A stretch of DNA of 64,000 nt from Beijerinckiaceae bacterium (lineage in GTDB: Bacteria; Pseudomonadota; Alphaproteobacteria; Rhizobiales; Beijerinckiaceae). The translations under genes were made by a program, and so were the position numbers. Below, in pieces: positions 1 to 8,825 of this stretch. How positions within the stretch are numbered: position 1 is the first letter of the stretch; each line of letters starts with the position of its first letter. Location: contig CANJVX010000001.1 in NCBI GenBank assembly GCA_947478405.1, positions 62,001-126,000 on the forward strand, read 5' to 3'. A model generated the notes under the pieces. The model did not search any database. It was not told the DNA's origin and was given only the letters and a program-made list of their open reading frames with translations.

Positions 1-332
1 ACAATCGTTTCCGTATCAGCACGTGGGTCGAGAACATCGGGCGTCACACGAAGGTCGAGCGTCCAGAAATCGCGTCGTCCCGTGATGCGGGTGACTGGTT
101 CCCCCATGAGACGACGCTCAAGCCACATCGATAATGTGTTGGCTTCAATCTCCGACAGCTGACGTTCTGGCTGTGTGATGAGATGCATATGCTCAAGACC
201 TGCGGCACTTAAGAGAAGAACCCGCGCCTCCGCTTCGCTTTGCACCACACCAATGTCGGTAAGCGCCTCCGCTAAAAAACGCAAAGCCTCGGCAATGTCG
301 AGTTTCGCTTGGATTCTTTTATTCGCATTCAT
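1..332 (-). CDS. prmC: Release factor glutamine methyltransferase PrmC (HemK), N-terminal part
   Basis: SAM-dependent methyltransferase that methylates the glutamine of the GGQ motif in release factors RF1/RF2. About 110 N-terminal codons are present and the gene runs off the left edge. Translation shows the helical N-terminal domain followed by the conserved entry to the catalytic domain: RLMGEPVTRITGRRDFW near residues 69-85, then DVLDPRADTETI near 95-106. The catalytic NPPY motif lies outside the window. The ATG at 332-330 overlaps the htpG stop TGA (331-329) as ATGA, so translation is probably coupled. In many relatives prmC follows prfA; here it follows htpG. Identification rests on motif recognition in the visible part only. 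Confidence 0.82.
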   Translation of the reverse strand, partial: MNANKRIQAKLDIAEALRFLAEALTDIGVVQSEAEARVLLLSAAGLEHMHLITQPERQLSEIEANTLSMWLERRLMGEPVTRITGRRDFWTLDLRVTPDVLDPRADTETI

Positions 333-2236
333 TGCGACGGCGCTTGCGCCGCGCGCGTCATCACGCGCGTCAACCGCTCAATGAATTGCGTCGCATCGAC
401 GGGCGGTTCGCCATCAGCAACTCGCGCTTCGTCGTGAATCAGCCAAGCTGTATCTTCAATAAGTGATAGGTCTTCACTTGTTGAAAATCGTCTGGCTAGG
501 GCCGTGATGAGCGGATGTGATGGATTGATTTCAAGAACAGGCTTGGAGATGCATCCCAAACCGCCTTGTGCAAGAATGTGCTCAAGACGACGATCGCGCG
601 CATGTGCCGGGGCAACAAGGCAAGCAGCACTTTCTGAAAGCCGCTCGGAGGCACAAACATCATCAACGCTCTCGCTGAGTGTTTGCTTCATATAGCCAAG
701 AAGAGCCGCTACTTCTCTGCTGGTTTCATGTGAGGGATCTTTATGACCATCCAGAAGCGGGATATTATTAATTTCAGCGGAACCTTGCGTTACCGATTTG
801 AAAAGTTTGCCATCAAAGCCGACTGCTGTTGAAACCCAAAATGCATCGACGGGATCAGACAGCAGGAGGACCTCAATCCCGCGAGATTTAAATCCTTCGA
901 TTTGAGGGCTTTTTTCAAGGCGTTTATGATTGTCGCCCGTAATGAAATAGATGGCTGTCTGATTGGGGCGGAGATCGGCAATATAGTCTGTCAGAGTGCG
1001 GACCTGCTCACTGCTTTTCGAACTTGCAAAGCGTACAAGTTTAAACAGCTGGTCACGCCGCTCGGGATCTTCATAAAGAGCTTCCTTCAACACAGCGCCG
1101 AAGTTCGCCCAGATATTCTGGAAGGTCTCAAGATCGTTTTCGGCAAGCTTCGTGAGATCTTGCAGGACGTGATTGACGATCCCTTTTCGAATAGCGGCAA
1201 AGACAGGACTGTCTTGAATCATCTCGCGTGAAACATTCAGCGGCAAGTCGCTTGAGTCAACGATCAAACGCACGAAGCGTAACCAGCCTGGAAGGAGGTC
1301 CGCATCTTGCGTGATTAAAACACGTCGCACGTAAAGTTTTCCACGTCCTTTGCGGGCGGGCTCGAATAAATCGAGTGGTCGTGATCCGGGAATGAAAGCG
1401 AGAACGCTATATTCTTGTCGGCCTTCTGCACGCCAATGAAACGTCATCGCCGGTTCGTCAAGCTGACCTGCCAGAGAACGGTAGCAATCCGTATATTCTT
1501 CGGGCGTGATATCGCTCTTGGCACGCGTCCAGAGAGCCGATCCTTCGGCTACACGATACGGCTCCTCACCGTCTTTCTCGATGACATCAACAGGAATGGC
1601 GATGGCGCTGGAATGTTCCCGCACAATTTGCGCGAGGCGGCCGGGTGCCGCATAGGGGCGACCATCATCATTCAGATGCAGGATGACGCGTGTGCCGTTG
1701 GCTGGCGCGTCTTCGAGCGATAAGGCACGAATCGTATAGGTGCCTTTGCCGTCCGATTCCCACGCAAATCCTTCTTGCGTCCCAGCCTTACGTGTTTCAA
1801 CGGTGACCTTGCTGGCGACCATGAATGATGAATAAAAGCCAATTCCGAATTGGCCTATCAGCTCCGCGCCTTTCGCACCGTCGTCATTGCCCCCTTCGAC
1901 AAGCTTGTCGAGAAAAGCGCGCGTTCCGGAACTGGCAATCGTGCCCAAGGCCGAGACGAGTTCGGCTTCATTCATGCCGATGCCATTGTCGGCAACAATG
2001 ATCTGGTGCTTGTCTTCATCCACCGTAATGCGGATGGCGAAGCCATTTTCATCAAAGATCAGGCCTGGCTGTGTGAGCGCCTCATAGCGCAATTTCTCAC
2101 AAGCATCTGCGCCATTGGAGACGAGCTCGCGAATGAAAATGTCTCGATCTGAATAGATTGAATGCACCATCAGGTGCAGCAAGCGTGCGACGTCAGCCTG
2201 AAAGGCGTGGGGGGCGCCGGTCTTTTCGTCTGTCAT
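329..2236 (-). CDS. htpG: Molecular chaperone HtpG (Hsp90 family)
   Basis: Cytoplasmic ATP-dependent Hsp90 chaperone of 635 residues, normal family length. The N-terminal GHKL ATPase motifs are clear: ELVSNGADACEKLRYEAL near residue 40, VADNGIGMN near 82 and GQFGIGFYSSF near 130. The middle domain holds the conserved LNVSREMIQ stretch near residue 334. As in other bacterial members there is no MEEVD tail. It opens a minus-strand unit with prmC, whose start overlaps its stop. A weak purine-rich stretch (AAGAGACC) precedes the ATG. I could not recognise a convincing heat-shock promoter in the 260 bp upstream. Confidence 0.97.
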   Translation of the reverse strand: MTDEKTGAPHAFQADVARLLHLMVHSIYSDRDIFIRELVSNGADACEKLRYEALTQPGLIFDENGFAIRITVDEDKHQIIVADNGIGMNEAELVSALGTIASSGTRAFLDKLVEGGNDDGAKGAELIGQFGIGFYSSFMVASKVTVETRKAGTQEGFAWESDGKGTYTIRALSLEDAPANGTRVILHLNDDGRPYAAPGRLAQIVREHSSAIAIPVDVIEKDGEEPYRVAEGSALWTRAKSDITPEEYTDCYRSLAGQLDEPAMTFHWRAEGRQEYSVLAFIPGSRPLDLFEPARKGRGKLYVRRVLITQDADLLPGWLRFVRLIVDSSDLPLNVSREMIQDSPVFAAIRKGIVNHVLQDLTKLAENDLETFQNIWANFGAVLKEALYEDPERRDQLFKLVRFASSKSSEQVRTLTDYIADLRPNQTAIYFITGDNHKRLEKSPQIEGFKSRGIEVLLLSDPVDAFWVSTAVGFDGKLFKSVTQGSAEINNIPLLDGHKDPSHETSREVAALLGYMKQTLSESVDDVCASERLSESAACLVAPAHARDRRLEHILAQGGLGCISKPVLEINPSHPLITALARRFSTSEDLSLIEDTAWLIHDEARVADGEPPVDATQFIERLTRVMTRAAQAPSQ

Positions 2237-2497
2237 GGTCTCTTGGCTCGGTTTATCTTGGTTTTATGGGCTCAGGTGGCCTATCTCCCACTCATATCGC
2301 GGTGAAGCCGGCGAGTTTCAAGGCGTGGCGTGAATCATAAAGGGTCCAGCAATAGTGCAGCTATGTTCGGTTCATATACCTTAGAGGCTTGGATGCGACC
2401 CGCTTCCGGGAGGATGGTGTTACTTCCGCCAGAATCCGGCATGAGCACACTTGTGCACAGCCGGTGACTGCAGGATCATGACAGTGACGGAGGTGTC

Positions 2498-2911
2498 ATG
2501 GACGATCAGGATTTTCCCGCAGCCAAGCTGGCACAATCTCAGCCCGTAACAAACCATTTACGTCTGGTCACGACGCCAGCGGCCGCATGGCCGCCAACAC
2601 CGCCCGTTCCTGCCGTGATCTCATTTGACCGGCATGAATTGGGGACCATTCTCAATCTTTACGGTCGTAAGGTCGCCGCGGGTGAATGGCGCGATTATGC
2701 GATCGATTTCGATAAGACGCGGGCCGTGTTTTCGATTTTTCGACGAGCCTCAGAAGTGCCGCTCTATCGCATCGAGAAAGATCCGCGGCTTGCACGCAAG
2801 CAGGGTGTCTATTCTGTTGTGGCGGCAGGCGGCCTCGTGATGAAACGCGGCTCGGATCTTGCCCGCGTGATTGCCGTGCTTGATAAAAATGTCAGGCTCG
2901 TGGGCGGATAA
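2498..2911 (+). CDS. DUF2794 domain protein
   Basis: Conserved alphaproteobacterial protein of unknown function, 137 residues. The N-terminal ~40 residues are Pro/Ala-rich and probably disordered. The DUF2794 core follows, beginning with ISFDRHELGTILNLYGRKV and containing the EWRDYAIDF and ASEVPLYRIEKDPRL segments typical of the family. The start is well supported by GGAGGTGTC directly before the ATG. It is transcribed alone, divergently from htpG, and ends in a hairpin terminator shared with the convergent Bax-inhibitor gene. No function can be assigned from sequence. Confidence 0.85.
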   Translation: MDDQDFPAAKLAQSQPVTNHLRLVTTPAAAWPPTPPVPAVISFDRHELGTILNLYGRKVAAGEWRDYAIDFDKTRAVFSIFRRASEVPLYRIEKDPRLARKQGVYSVVAAGGLVMKRGSDLARVIAVLDKNVRLVGG

Positions 2912-2927
2912 AATCAAAGGCAATAAA

Positions 2928-2953
2928 AAAGGCCCCGCATTTGCGGGGCCTTT
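2928..2953. terminator. Bidirectional rho-independent terminator
   Basis: Perfect 8-bp GC stem (2931-2938 with 2943-2950) with an ATTT loop, flanked by an A-run on the left and Ts on the right. It lies between two convergent genes (DUF2794 and the YccA-like protein), so it can serve both strands. Confidence 0.8.
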
Positions 2954-2972
2954 CGTGTTTTAGGTCTAGTTC

Positions 2973-3713
2973 TTAGTCGTCGCGCTGGCCAAGCAGCGAG
3001 AGAATGAACTGGAACATATTGATGAAGTTCAGGTAGAGCGTCAGCGCGCCCATGACCGATGCCTTGCCAGCCATTTCTGTACCGGCAACGAGGTCATATT
3101 CTTCCTTCAGGCGCTGCGTGTCCCAGGCCGTCAGGCCGGCGAAGATGACAACGCCGAACAGCGAGATCACGAAGGACAATGTGCCCGAACCCACGAAGAT
3201 GTTGATCAGGCTCGCGATCATGAGGCCAACAAGGCCCATCACCATGAACGAGCCCATCCCCGAGAGGCTGCGCTTTGTTGTGTAGCCATAAAGGCTCAAC
3301 GCGCCAAAGGCCGCCGTCGTGGCAAACAGCGCCTGCATGATGCTGCCTACCTTGAACACAAAGCCGATCGAGCCCATCGACAGACCCATCGTCGCCGCGA
3401 AAGCGAGGAAGGTTCCCAATAGGGCTGAGTAGCTCATCCTCTCGAAGCGGAAGGACAGGAAGAAGACGAAGCCGATTGGAGCCAGCATGATCACCCATTT
3501 CAGGGGCGACATGTAGAGCGCCTGCACGACCGGGCTGGTCTTGCCCATCATAAAAATAGACATGGCGACAAGCGCAGTGACGCCAAGAGCTAGGGTCATC
3601 AGATTATAGATGCCAAGCATATAGGAGCGCAGGCCCTGGTCGTACTCGACAGTGCCGGCCCGGGCTACGCCAGTGCCCCAAGGGAGCGAAGCGTTGCGGT
3701 CGAAGTCGGACAT
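2973..3713 (-). CDS. Bax inhibitor-1/YccA family membrane protein
   Basis: Integral membrane protein of 246 residues with about seven hydrophobic segments from residue 28 onward, matching the Bax inhibitor-1 (TMBIM, UPF0005) family. The C-terminal region contains the family-typical FAGLTAWDTQRLKE segment near residue 193 and ends with a transmembrane segment followed by the charged tail LLGQRDD. The family has been linked to Ca2+/H+ leak and, in E. coli YccA, to interaction with FtsH; the role here is not shown. GAGAGGAAACC just upstream supports the ATG. It is monocistronic with a good terminator downstream. Confidence 0.9.
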   Translation of the reverse strand: MSDFDRNASLPWGTGVARAGTVEYDQGLRSYMLGIYNLMTLALGVTALVAMSIFMMGKTSPVVQALYMSPLKWVIMLAPIGFVFFLSFRFERMSYSALLGTFLAFAATMGLSMGSIGFVFKVGSIMQALFATTAAFGALSLYGYTTKRSLSGMGSFMVMGLVGLMIASLINIFVGSGTLSFVISLFGVVIFAGLTAWDTQRLKEEYDLVAGTEMAGKASVMGALTLYLNFINMFQFILSLLGQRDD

Positions 3714-3879
3714 GGTTTCCTCTCAAGTTTAGCGCAGACGCCACCGCCGGTGTCCCAGTCAGTCCGCTGCCTGTGGATAATATGGATTGGCTCACCCCAA
3801 CCGACAAGACACAATGAGGGCCTCTTCGGTCAAATCCTTGCTTATGAGCCCTTCAGGTGCCCGGTCGGCTCATCACAAA

Positions 3880-6456
3880 TCAGAGAGCACGTAGGTGAGA
3901 TGCCGGTTTCTGGCCCAAAATACGCCAGGTGCCGACTAATCCGAGGCCGACAGTCACCAGAAGCGCCAATCCGATGGACCCCGCAGCTGGGCCCCAAAGG
4001 ATTGTGAAGCTTTCAAGCTTCATGATCCGGACCAAGACAAACCAGGCGGCTAAACCGCCCGCCACCAAACCGAAAATCGCGGTCGCTAGCCCCAGCAGGG
4101 CATATTCGATCACAAAGGCTTTCAGTAATACCGTCCGGGTGGCTCCGAGCGTCTTGAGGACAACCGCGTCATAAATCCGCCCGCGCTGCCCGGCAGCCAG
4201 CGCACCGGCCAGAACAAGGACAGATGCAATCAACGCGATAGTGGATGCGCCGCGAATCGCAAAGGCTAGCTGGTCCATAGCGCCCGAAATAGCATCAAGC
4301 GCGTCCTTTACCCTAAGGCTGGTAATGGTCGGGAATTGGTTGGCCGCATTCTTCAGGATTGCCAGCTCCCGATCACTCGCTGATCCGCTGGGGAAAGCAG
4401 CTGTGGCGAGGAAGGAATGCGGCGCGCCCGCGAATGTGTTGGGCGAAAAGACAAAGACAAAATTGATGCCCAGAGACCGCCAATTGACCGTGCGTAGATT
4501 GGCGATCTTGGCCGTGATATTGCGTCCCGAAACATTTACAGTCACCGTGTCGCCGGGTCGCAAGGTGAGCCCGCGCGCGACCTCGGCTTCCATTGAGACA
4601 AGCGGAGGGCCTTTATAATCGGTGGGCCACCATTGCCCCTCAGTCAGGGCAGATCCATCCGGCAGGGTGTTTGAATAAGTGATCCCGCGATCCCCCTCCA
4701 GCACCCAAGCCGCGTTTTCTGCGGCCTTCACCTCAGATGCCAGAACGTCATTGAGGCGCAAGACGCGTCCGCGCATCATCGGCACGCGCTCTATCTTTGC
4801 ATCAGGCGCTTCACGCGCAAGAAACGCATCAAAGTCCGCAACCTGCGAACTCTGAATGTCCATGAAGAAAAAGCTCGGCGTGCGACCAGGTAATCCGCGC
4901 GTCAATTGCTCACGAATATTTCCATCAATCTGCGACAAGGCGACCAGCAACGTTAGGCCGAGGCCCAATGAGAGAACCACTGCTGATGTCAGTGAGCCGG
5001 GGCGATGAATGTTTCCAATGGCGAGTCGCCATTCCGTCGAACGCGACCTTGGTGCATGACGGGCGATCCATGTGATGCCCATCGCCACTCCACGCAGGAT
5101 CACAAACGCAACGATGGTTGCACCACCATAAATCATTGCCAGACGCTGATCGGTCGCAAGTATGGCGACTGTTGCGAGTAGCAAGCCTGCTGAGACAAAA
5201 GTGTATAAAAAATATCGAGGGCGAGGCCAGCTTCGATCATTGTCGATCTGGTCACGAAAGAGTCCGGAGACCGGCACGTCATGTGCCCGCCCCATGGGCA
5301 TTAGCGAAAACGTGAGTGCAGTGAGAAGTCCGTAGATCAAGCCAGCTAAAGCTTGTTGGGGATAGATATCTGGCGTGAATGGAAAGGGAATCACTGAACC
5401 TAAACTGGCCGCGAGAAGATAAGGAAGCGAAAGTCCAATGATGAGTCCGATAAAAATGCCAATCAGCGCAACAATAACTACCTGCACAAGTGTTGCATAA
5501 CAAACATAAGAACCCGTGGCACCTAAAGATTTCAGTGTCGCGAGGTCTGGCTTTTTACGTTCGATAAAGGCGCGCACCGCGCTTGCAACACCAACGCCGC
5601 CGACGATCAGTGACGTCAGTCCGACCAAGGTCAGAAATTGCGTGAAGCGATCAAGATTTTTTTCAAATTGTGGCGAAACATTGGAGCGACCTCGAATCTG
5701 CCAACCTGAATCAGGAAAAGTTTTTTCAGCCGACTGGATGAATTGTTCGACCGTGTCATCGTCAACCGGAATTCCAGACCGCGGCGAATTCAAAAGAAGA
5801 CGATGGCTCCAGCGCACCAGTGATCCTGGCTGCATAAGACCTGTTGCCTGCAAGGCGTCTTGTAAAAAAATAACACGCGGGCCGAAACCGATGCCGCCTG
5901 CAAGCTTGTCCGGCTCCGAGCGTAATAATGCGCGCAGCACGAAGGTCTGATCGCCGATCAAAAGATGATCACCCATTTTGACGTCTAATGTTGCGGCTAG
6001 CGCAGGATCTGCAATCAACCCAAAAAGATCGCCGTCTTTGGCGAGCGCTTGTTCTTTTGTTATGGCTGGCTCGATGATGAGCTGGCCCAGCGAGGGATAA
6101 GTGCCATCAATTGCCTTGGCTTCCACCAAGGATGAGCGGCCATCGGCGCGGCGCGCCATCGCACGCAGATTGGCTGTTGTTGAAATCGATCCATAAGAGA
6201 GCAGAAAGCTGCGTTCTGTTTCTGACAAGGGACGGTGGATCAGCGAGACAGATACATCACCGCCGAGAATGGTGCGACTTTCGCGGGCGAGGCCATCTGA
6301 CAAACCATCGGAGACGGACCCAACACCTGTGATAGCTGCAACGCCCAGCGCGATGCAGGCAAGAAAGACACGGAAACCTTGCAGGCCACCTCGTAAATCA
6401 CGCCATGCAAGACGCAGCATCAAGGGCATGCGTGTAGAGCCCTTGTGTTCACTCAT
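3880..6456 (-). CDS. ABC transporter permease, FtsX/YbbP type
   Basis: Large inner-membrane permease of about 858 residues with two FtsX-like (MacB-type) domains and a large extracytoplasmic region, the architecture of E. coli YbbP. A transmembrane helix near the N terminus (GFRVFLACIALGVAAIT) is followed by a periplasmic domain, then groups of helices in the middle and at the C terminus. An upstream in-frame start at 6519 exists, but the ATG at 6456-6454 overlaps the stop of the ATPase gene as ATGA and gives the expected N terminus MSEHKG. With the adjacent ATPase and the divergent TesA-like esterase this matches the ybbA-ybbP-tesA arrangement. The substrate is unknown. Confidence 0.88.
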   Translation of the reverse strand: MSEHKGSTRMPLMLRLAWRDLRGGLQGFRVFLACIALGVAAITGVGSVSDGLSDGLARESRTILGGDVSVSLIHRPLSETERSFLLSYGSISTTANLRAMARRADGRSSLVEAKAIDGTYPSLGQLIIEPAITKEQALAKDGDLFGLIADPALAATLDVKMGDHLLIGDQTFVLRALLRSEPDKLAGGIGFGPRVIFLQDALQATGLMQPGSLVRWSHRLLLNSPRSGIPVDDDTVEQFIQSAEKTFPDSGWQIRGRSNVSPQFEKNLDRFTQFLTLVGLTSLIVGGVGVASAVRAFIERKKPDLATLKSLGATGSYVCYATLVQVVIVALIGIFIGLIIGLSLPYLLAASLGSVIPFPFTPDIYPQQALAGLIYGLLTALTFSLMPMGRAHDVPVSGLFRDQIDNDRSWPRPRYFLYTFVSAGLLLATVAILATDQRLAMIYGGATIVAFVILRGVAMGITWIARHAPRSRSTEWRLAIGNIHRPGSLTSAVVLSLGLGLTLLVALSQIDGNIREQLTRGLPGRTPSFFFMDIQSSQVADFDAFLAREAPDAKIERVPMMRGRVLRLNDVLASEVKAAENAAWVLEGDRGITYSNTLPDGSALTEGQWWPTDYKGPPLVSMEAEVARGLTLRPGDTVTVNVSGRNITAKIANLRTVNWRSLGINFVFVFSPNTFAGAPHSFLATAAFPSGSASDRELAILKNAANQFPTITSLRVKDALDAISGAMDQLAFAIRGASTIALIASVLVLAGALAAGQRGRIYDAVVLKTLGATRTVLLKAFVIEYALLGLATAIFGLVAGGLAAWFVLVRIMKLESFTILWGPAAGSIGLALLVTVGLGLVGTWRILGQKPASHLRAL

Positions 6457-7145
6457 TGCGCGGGTTCCAGATGGGGTACTTCTATCATGCCCGAACGCAG
6501 GCGAATTTGACGGTCGCACAATGCGGCCAACCCTGCATCATGTGTTACCAGAACAAGGGTAGCTCCTCGTTCGCGCTTCAGTCGGAAAATCAGATCGATA
6601 ATACTTTGGCCGGTGACCTCGTCCAGATTGCCGGTGGGTTCATCTGCCACCAGGATCGCAGGATCGGTTGCAACTGCGCGCGCCAATGCAACACGCTGCT
6701 GCTCACCGCCCGACAATTGTGCGGGATAATGATCGAGCCGGTCACCCAGTCCTACCAGTTCTAGTTCCGCGCGGGCGCGATAGAACGGGTCGGGGGCATC
6801 GGCAAGCTCAAGTGGTACAGCGACATTTTCCAGCGCAGTCATTGTTGGAATCAGATGGAAAGATTGGAAAACAATCCCGATCCGCGCACCTCGAAAGCGG
6901 GCGAGATCGTCTTCATCTAGCGGCGCCAGATTCTGACCGTCCACGCTGACCAAACCCGAATCAGGCCGCTCCAGACCAGCCATGGTCATCAGGAGGGTTG
7001 ATTTCCCCGAACCGGATGGGCCAACGAGCCCCACGGCCTCGCCCTTTGCAATATCCAGTGAAATGCCCTTGAGGATGTGGACACGGGCCGCTCCGCGCCC
7101 CAGACTCAGATGCACATCCTTCAAAGCTATCGCAGGTGCCGTCAT
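6453..7145 (-). CDS. ABC transporter ATP-binding protein, YbbA/LolD type
   Basis: Cytoplasmic ATPase of 230 residues that powers the FtsX-type permease encoded directly after it. Walker A is GPSGSGKST near residues 41-49, the Q-loop lies in GIVFQSFHL, the signature is LSGGEQQRVALARA and Walker B is ILVADEPTGNLDE, followed by the H-loop in LVTHD. This is the MacB/LolD/YbbA subfamily. Stop and permease start overlap by ATGA, so the pair is an operon. It diverges from the esterase gene with about 100 bp between starts. The neighbouring TesA-like gene favours YbbA over LolD. Confidence 0.92.
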   Translation of the reverse strand: MTAPAIALKDVHLSLGRGAARVHILKGISLDIAKGEAVGLVGPSGSGKSTLLMTMAGLERPDSGLVSVDGQNLAPLDEDDLARFRGARIGIVFQSFHLIPTMTALENVAVPLELADAPDPFYRARAELELVGLGDRLDHYPAQLSGGEQQRVALARAVATDPAILVADEPTGNLDEVTGQSIIDLIFRLKRERGATLVLVTHDAGLAALCDRQIRLRSGMIEVPHLEPAQ

Positions 7146-7248
7146 TCCGATGAACCTTTTAACTTCCCGATCGCAGAGCCTTGAAGGGCCCTCTCTTCAA
7201 TATGGATACTCTGGGTCGATAAGTCAGTTCCCTACATTCACAAAGCTG

Positions 7249-7863
7249 ATGGCGGTGCTCATACTCGCGTACAGCCTCATGGTTCCAGCGGGCGGCCCCA
7301 AAGCGGCCGGCTCGATCCAGATGGTCGTCCTCGGCGACAGCCTCAGCGCGGGCTACCTTCTGCCACAAGAGGCAGCCTTTCCGGTTGTCTTGGAAAAGGC
7401 GCTGCGCGCAGAGGGTCTTCAGGTTGAGGTTGCCAATGCTGGTGTCTCTGGAGATACGTCGCGCGGCGGGCTTGAGCGGCTCGATTGGGCGATCCCGGAA
7501 GGGACGCAAGCCGTCCTCGTCGAGCTTGGCGCCAATGACATGTTGCGCGGGATTGATCCGTCGCGGACCCAAGAGGCGCTGGATACAATTATAGCGCGGC
7601 TGAAAGGGCGCGGCATTCGTGTGATGTTGGCCGGAATGCTCGCGAGCCCATCGCTAGGCAAGGATTATGGCGACCGGTTCAATGCGATCTATCCGACATT
7701 AGCCAAGAAGTACGATGTGCCGCTCTACCCCTTTTTCTTGAATGGAGTTGCGGGAGAGCGTTCGCTCAATCTTGATGATGGCATGCATCCCAACCGCCGC
7801 GGTGTAGAAACAATCGTCGCTTCGATTCTGCCCGCGGTAAAGTACTTTCTCTCGGGCCTCTGA
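7249..7863 (+). CDS. tesA: Arylesterase / lysophospholipase L1-like (TesA), SGNH hydrolase
   Basis: Probable periplasmic GDSL/SGNH hydrolase of about 204 residues acting on acyl esters or thioesters. All four blocks are visible: GDSLSAGY (Ser nucleophile), the Gly of block II in NAGVSGDT, GANDML (Asn) and the C-terminal DGMHPN with the Asp-His pair. The ATG at 7249 starts a hydrophobic stretch ending AGGPKAAG that looks like a signal peptide. An in-frame ATG at 7150 would add 33 residues, and the longer open frame further upstream is antisense to the ATPase gene. Divergent from a YbbA/YbbP-like pair, as in many proteobacteria. Confidence 0.88.
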   Translation: MAVLILAYSLMVPAGGPKAAGSIQMVVLGDSLSAGYLLPQEAAFPVVLEKALRAEGLQVEVANAGVSGDTSRGGLERLDWAIPEGTQAVLVELGANDMLRGIDPSRTQEALDTIIARLKGRGIRVMLAGMLASPSLGKDYGDRFNAIYPTLAKKYDVPLYPFFLNGVAGERSLNLDDGMHPNRRGVETIVASILPAVKYFLSGL

Positions 7864-7879
7864 GCGTGTGAGGAAAACA

Positions 7880-8275
7880 ATGCCGCGTTTGTTCACGGGG
7901 CTCGAAATTCCGGCAGACCTAGCATTCGAACTTTCTTTGAAGCGCGGAGGTCTGTCGGGCGCTCGTCGGATCGAGCCGTCGGATTATCACATCACATTAA
8001 GATTCATTGGTGACATTGATTACGCTCTTGCCCGCGCCATTGATTCCATGTTGATCGTTATCCGCCGCGCTCCTGTCGAGATTACCTTGGACGGCCTGCT
8101 GACATTTGGAGGTGACAAGCCCCGCATTCTCGCAGCGCGCGTGCAACCAACAACGGCTCTCTCGGAACTCCAAGCTGACCTAGAGCTTTTACTGCGTGGC
8201 TTCATTCTTTATTCATCCCGAGATTCGGTTGGCGGTGGTCCTTACATTGTTGAAGCAAATTATTCGCTCGAATGA
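7880..8275 (+). pseudogene. thpR: RNA 2',3'-cyclic phosphodiesterase ThpR, internally deleted
   Basis: The N terminus (MPRLFTGLEIP) and first catalytic motif (YHITLRFIG) match the ThpR/LigT 2H phosphoesterase family, and so does the C terminus (ILYSSRDSVGGGPY). Between LQADLELLL and FILYSSR roughly 50 residues expected in the family are missing, including the second HxTx motif (usually HVTL). The open frame is intact, so this is an in-frame deletion near 8196-8204, leaving 131 residues instead of about 180. With one of two catalytic histidines gone, cyclic phosphodiesterase activity is not expected. The ATG at 7880 is preceded by GAGGA; a GTG at 7868 is the alternative. The 3' end overlaps the convergent membrane-protein gene. 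Confidence 0.75.
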
Positions 8276-8778
8276 CGTGAGAGCCAGCCTTTCCCAGTCA
8301 TTCGGCAGCTCTCACTTCGCGCTGCAACCAGCCAGAAGATTGTTCCTGCAAAGGCCCCGGTAAGAAAGAGTATCACGGTGAGATGAGCTTCTGCTGATGA
8401 AGGATGCAATGCGCGCTCGCCCAATCGACTGCTGCGCAACAGCCACGGGATGGCGGCTGCCAAGGCCCCGCTCACGCCTGCATAAAATATGAAAGAACTG
8501 GCGCGGGTGCCAGTCCCGATCAAGGCCGTGACTGTGATAGGCAGGATGCAAACCAGAACACCGACGGTCCAAAGAAGCTGAATGACAGTCACGATCGTCT
8601 CATCTGGATTTTCTTCGGAAAACAAATCCCACAAAATATCGAACCAATGGTCAGTAGGCACATGGCTTGCAACCTGCTGTACCAACGGATCAAAAATTAC
8701 GGCAAGTGGAAGGAACACAAGCGCTGCTGCGCTGGCGCAAGAAATTCTGATCAATGTGAGAACCAAACGTGAGACCAT
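8260..8778 (-). CDS. Hypothetical membrane protein
   Basis: A 172-residue protein I do not recognise. It has four hydrophobic segments, roughly residues 10-30, 63-85, 93-113 and 132-150, and a basic, Ser-rich C-terminal tail. An acidic loop (WDLFSEENPDETIV) lies between the first two helices. The last ~16 bp overlap the 3' end of the deleted thpR on the other strand. It may be cotranscribed with nothing: the HNH nuclease gene, also minus strand, ends 47 bp upstream of its start. No function is proposed. Confidence 0.65.
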   Translation of the reverse strand: MVSRLVLTLIRISCASAAALVFLPLAVIFDPLVQQVASHVPTDHWFDILWDLFSEENPDETIVTVIQLLWTVGVLVCILPITVTALIGTGTRASSFIFYAGVSGALAAAIPWLLRSSRLGERALHPSSAEAHLTVILFLTGAFAGTIFWLVAARSESCRMTGKGWLSRHSSE

Positions 8779-8825
8779 ACCCGCACTTTATGGGCTGGCA
8801 CGAAGACAGCACAAGGGCTGCTCGA

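Noticed and set aside
6982-7248. Long N-terminal extension of the TesA-like gene
   Set aside because: Most of it is antisense to the ABC ATPase gene and would place the signal peptide internally.
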